From NCBI GenBank assembly GCA_035544875.1, contig DASZZP010000111.1, positions 18,993-82,992 on the forward strand: a DNA stretch of 64,000 nucleotides. The letters are read 5' to 3'. The position numbers were made by a program, and so were the translations under genes. Below are positions 63,937-64,000 of this stretch, piece by piece (within the stretch, counting starts at the first letter, position 1; every line of letters begins with the position of its first letter). The notes beneath the pieces were generated by a model, which was not told where the DNA came from, made no database searches, and saw only the letters and a program-made list of their open reading frames with translations. Source of the stretch: JASLEW01 sp035544875. Its GTDB lineage: Bacteria; Acidobacteriota; Thermoanaerobaculia; Multivoradales; UBA5704.

Positions 63937-64000
63937 GTGCCCAGGCAAAGCCCATTTGCTATTACCTTGACCGAGACGGAAGCCCGTCATCTCCGCCAAA
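63937..64000 (+). CDS. IS630-like transposase, N-terminal fragment cut by the window end
   Basis: A GTG at 63937 with a perfect GGAGGT 6 nt upstream (63925-63930) starts the reading PRQSPFAITLTETEARHLRQ, which continues past the window edge. The pattern SPFAITLTxxEaxxLRq is how many IS630-family transposases begin, before their helix-turn-helix. Only 21 codons are visible, so the family call is tentative. Confidence 0.5.
   Translation, partial: MPRQSPFAITLTETEARHLRQ

Overview
The window is GC-rich (roughly 70%) bacterial chromosome, densely packed. The gene set suggests an Acidobacteriota-like Gram-negative didermic bacterium: an Oar-type TonB receptor with a carboxypeptidase-like N-terminal domain, a large bacterial alpha-2-macroglobulin, SurA-type chaperones, a TRAP transporter with a TatT lipoprotein, a meso-DAP type MurE, and a reaction-centre-like cytochrome c fragment. 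This placement is an inference from gene families; no rRNA or tRNA gene was seen.

Layout. 1-9.4 kb (+): the tail of an unknown gene, a TonB-dependent receptor and a 2035-residue alpha-2-macroglobulin. 9.4-13.1 kb: small accessory genes (Uma2 nuclease, DUF3037/HipA-like pair, VOC protein, a broken APC permease), with a hairpin-forming 31-bp triplicate at 9357-9449. 13.2-30.5 kb (-): a full division and cell-wall (dcw) cluster, mraZ-rsmH-ftsL-ftsI-murE-murF-mraY-murD-ftsW-murG-murC-ftsQ-ftsA-ftsZ, followed by a small membrane protein. Most of its genes overlap by 1-11 nt, and a sigma70-type promoter overlaid by three MraZ boxes precedes mraZ. murB and ddl are absent from it. 30.8-37.4 kb (+): mfd, two SurA/PpiC-type chaperones and a GNAT enzyme. 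37.4-42.9 kb (-): two overlapping multidomain genes, one fusing a twitch/radical SAM enzyme, a methyltransferase and a WbsX-like domain, the other a methyltransferase and WbsX. 42.9-47.0 kb (-): TRAP genes tatT-dctP-dctQM. 47.1-50.9 kb (+): lepA, a LON-domain protein and hemW. 51-53 kb: a gene remnant, a beta-barrel-like protein interrupted by an in-frame TGA, and a DUF1579 protein. 53.5-58 kb (+): parE-parC of gammaproteobacterial type. 58-62.3 kb (-): GNAT, lipid kinase, DinB and amidohydrolase. 62.4-64 kb (+): a TPR protein, a cytochrome c without a visible signal peptide, and the start of an IS630-like transposase cut by the window end.

The genes fall into three functional blocks. The dcw cluster makes lipid II and builds the divisome. 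The SurA-like proteins, TonB receptor and beta-barrel protein concern the outer membrane. The radical SAM/WbsX pair looks like surface-glycan or glycan-modification machinery.

The most unusual sequence features are repeats. Degenerate tandem repeats with an exact 9-bp period lie in frame inside murC, murG, murF, ftsI and dctP, giving tripeptide repeats in essential enzymes. In addition, several intergenic hairpin repeats show compensatory base changes between copies.
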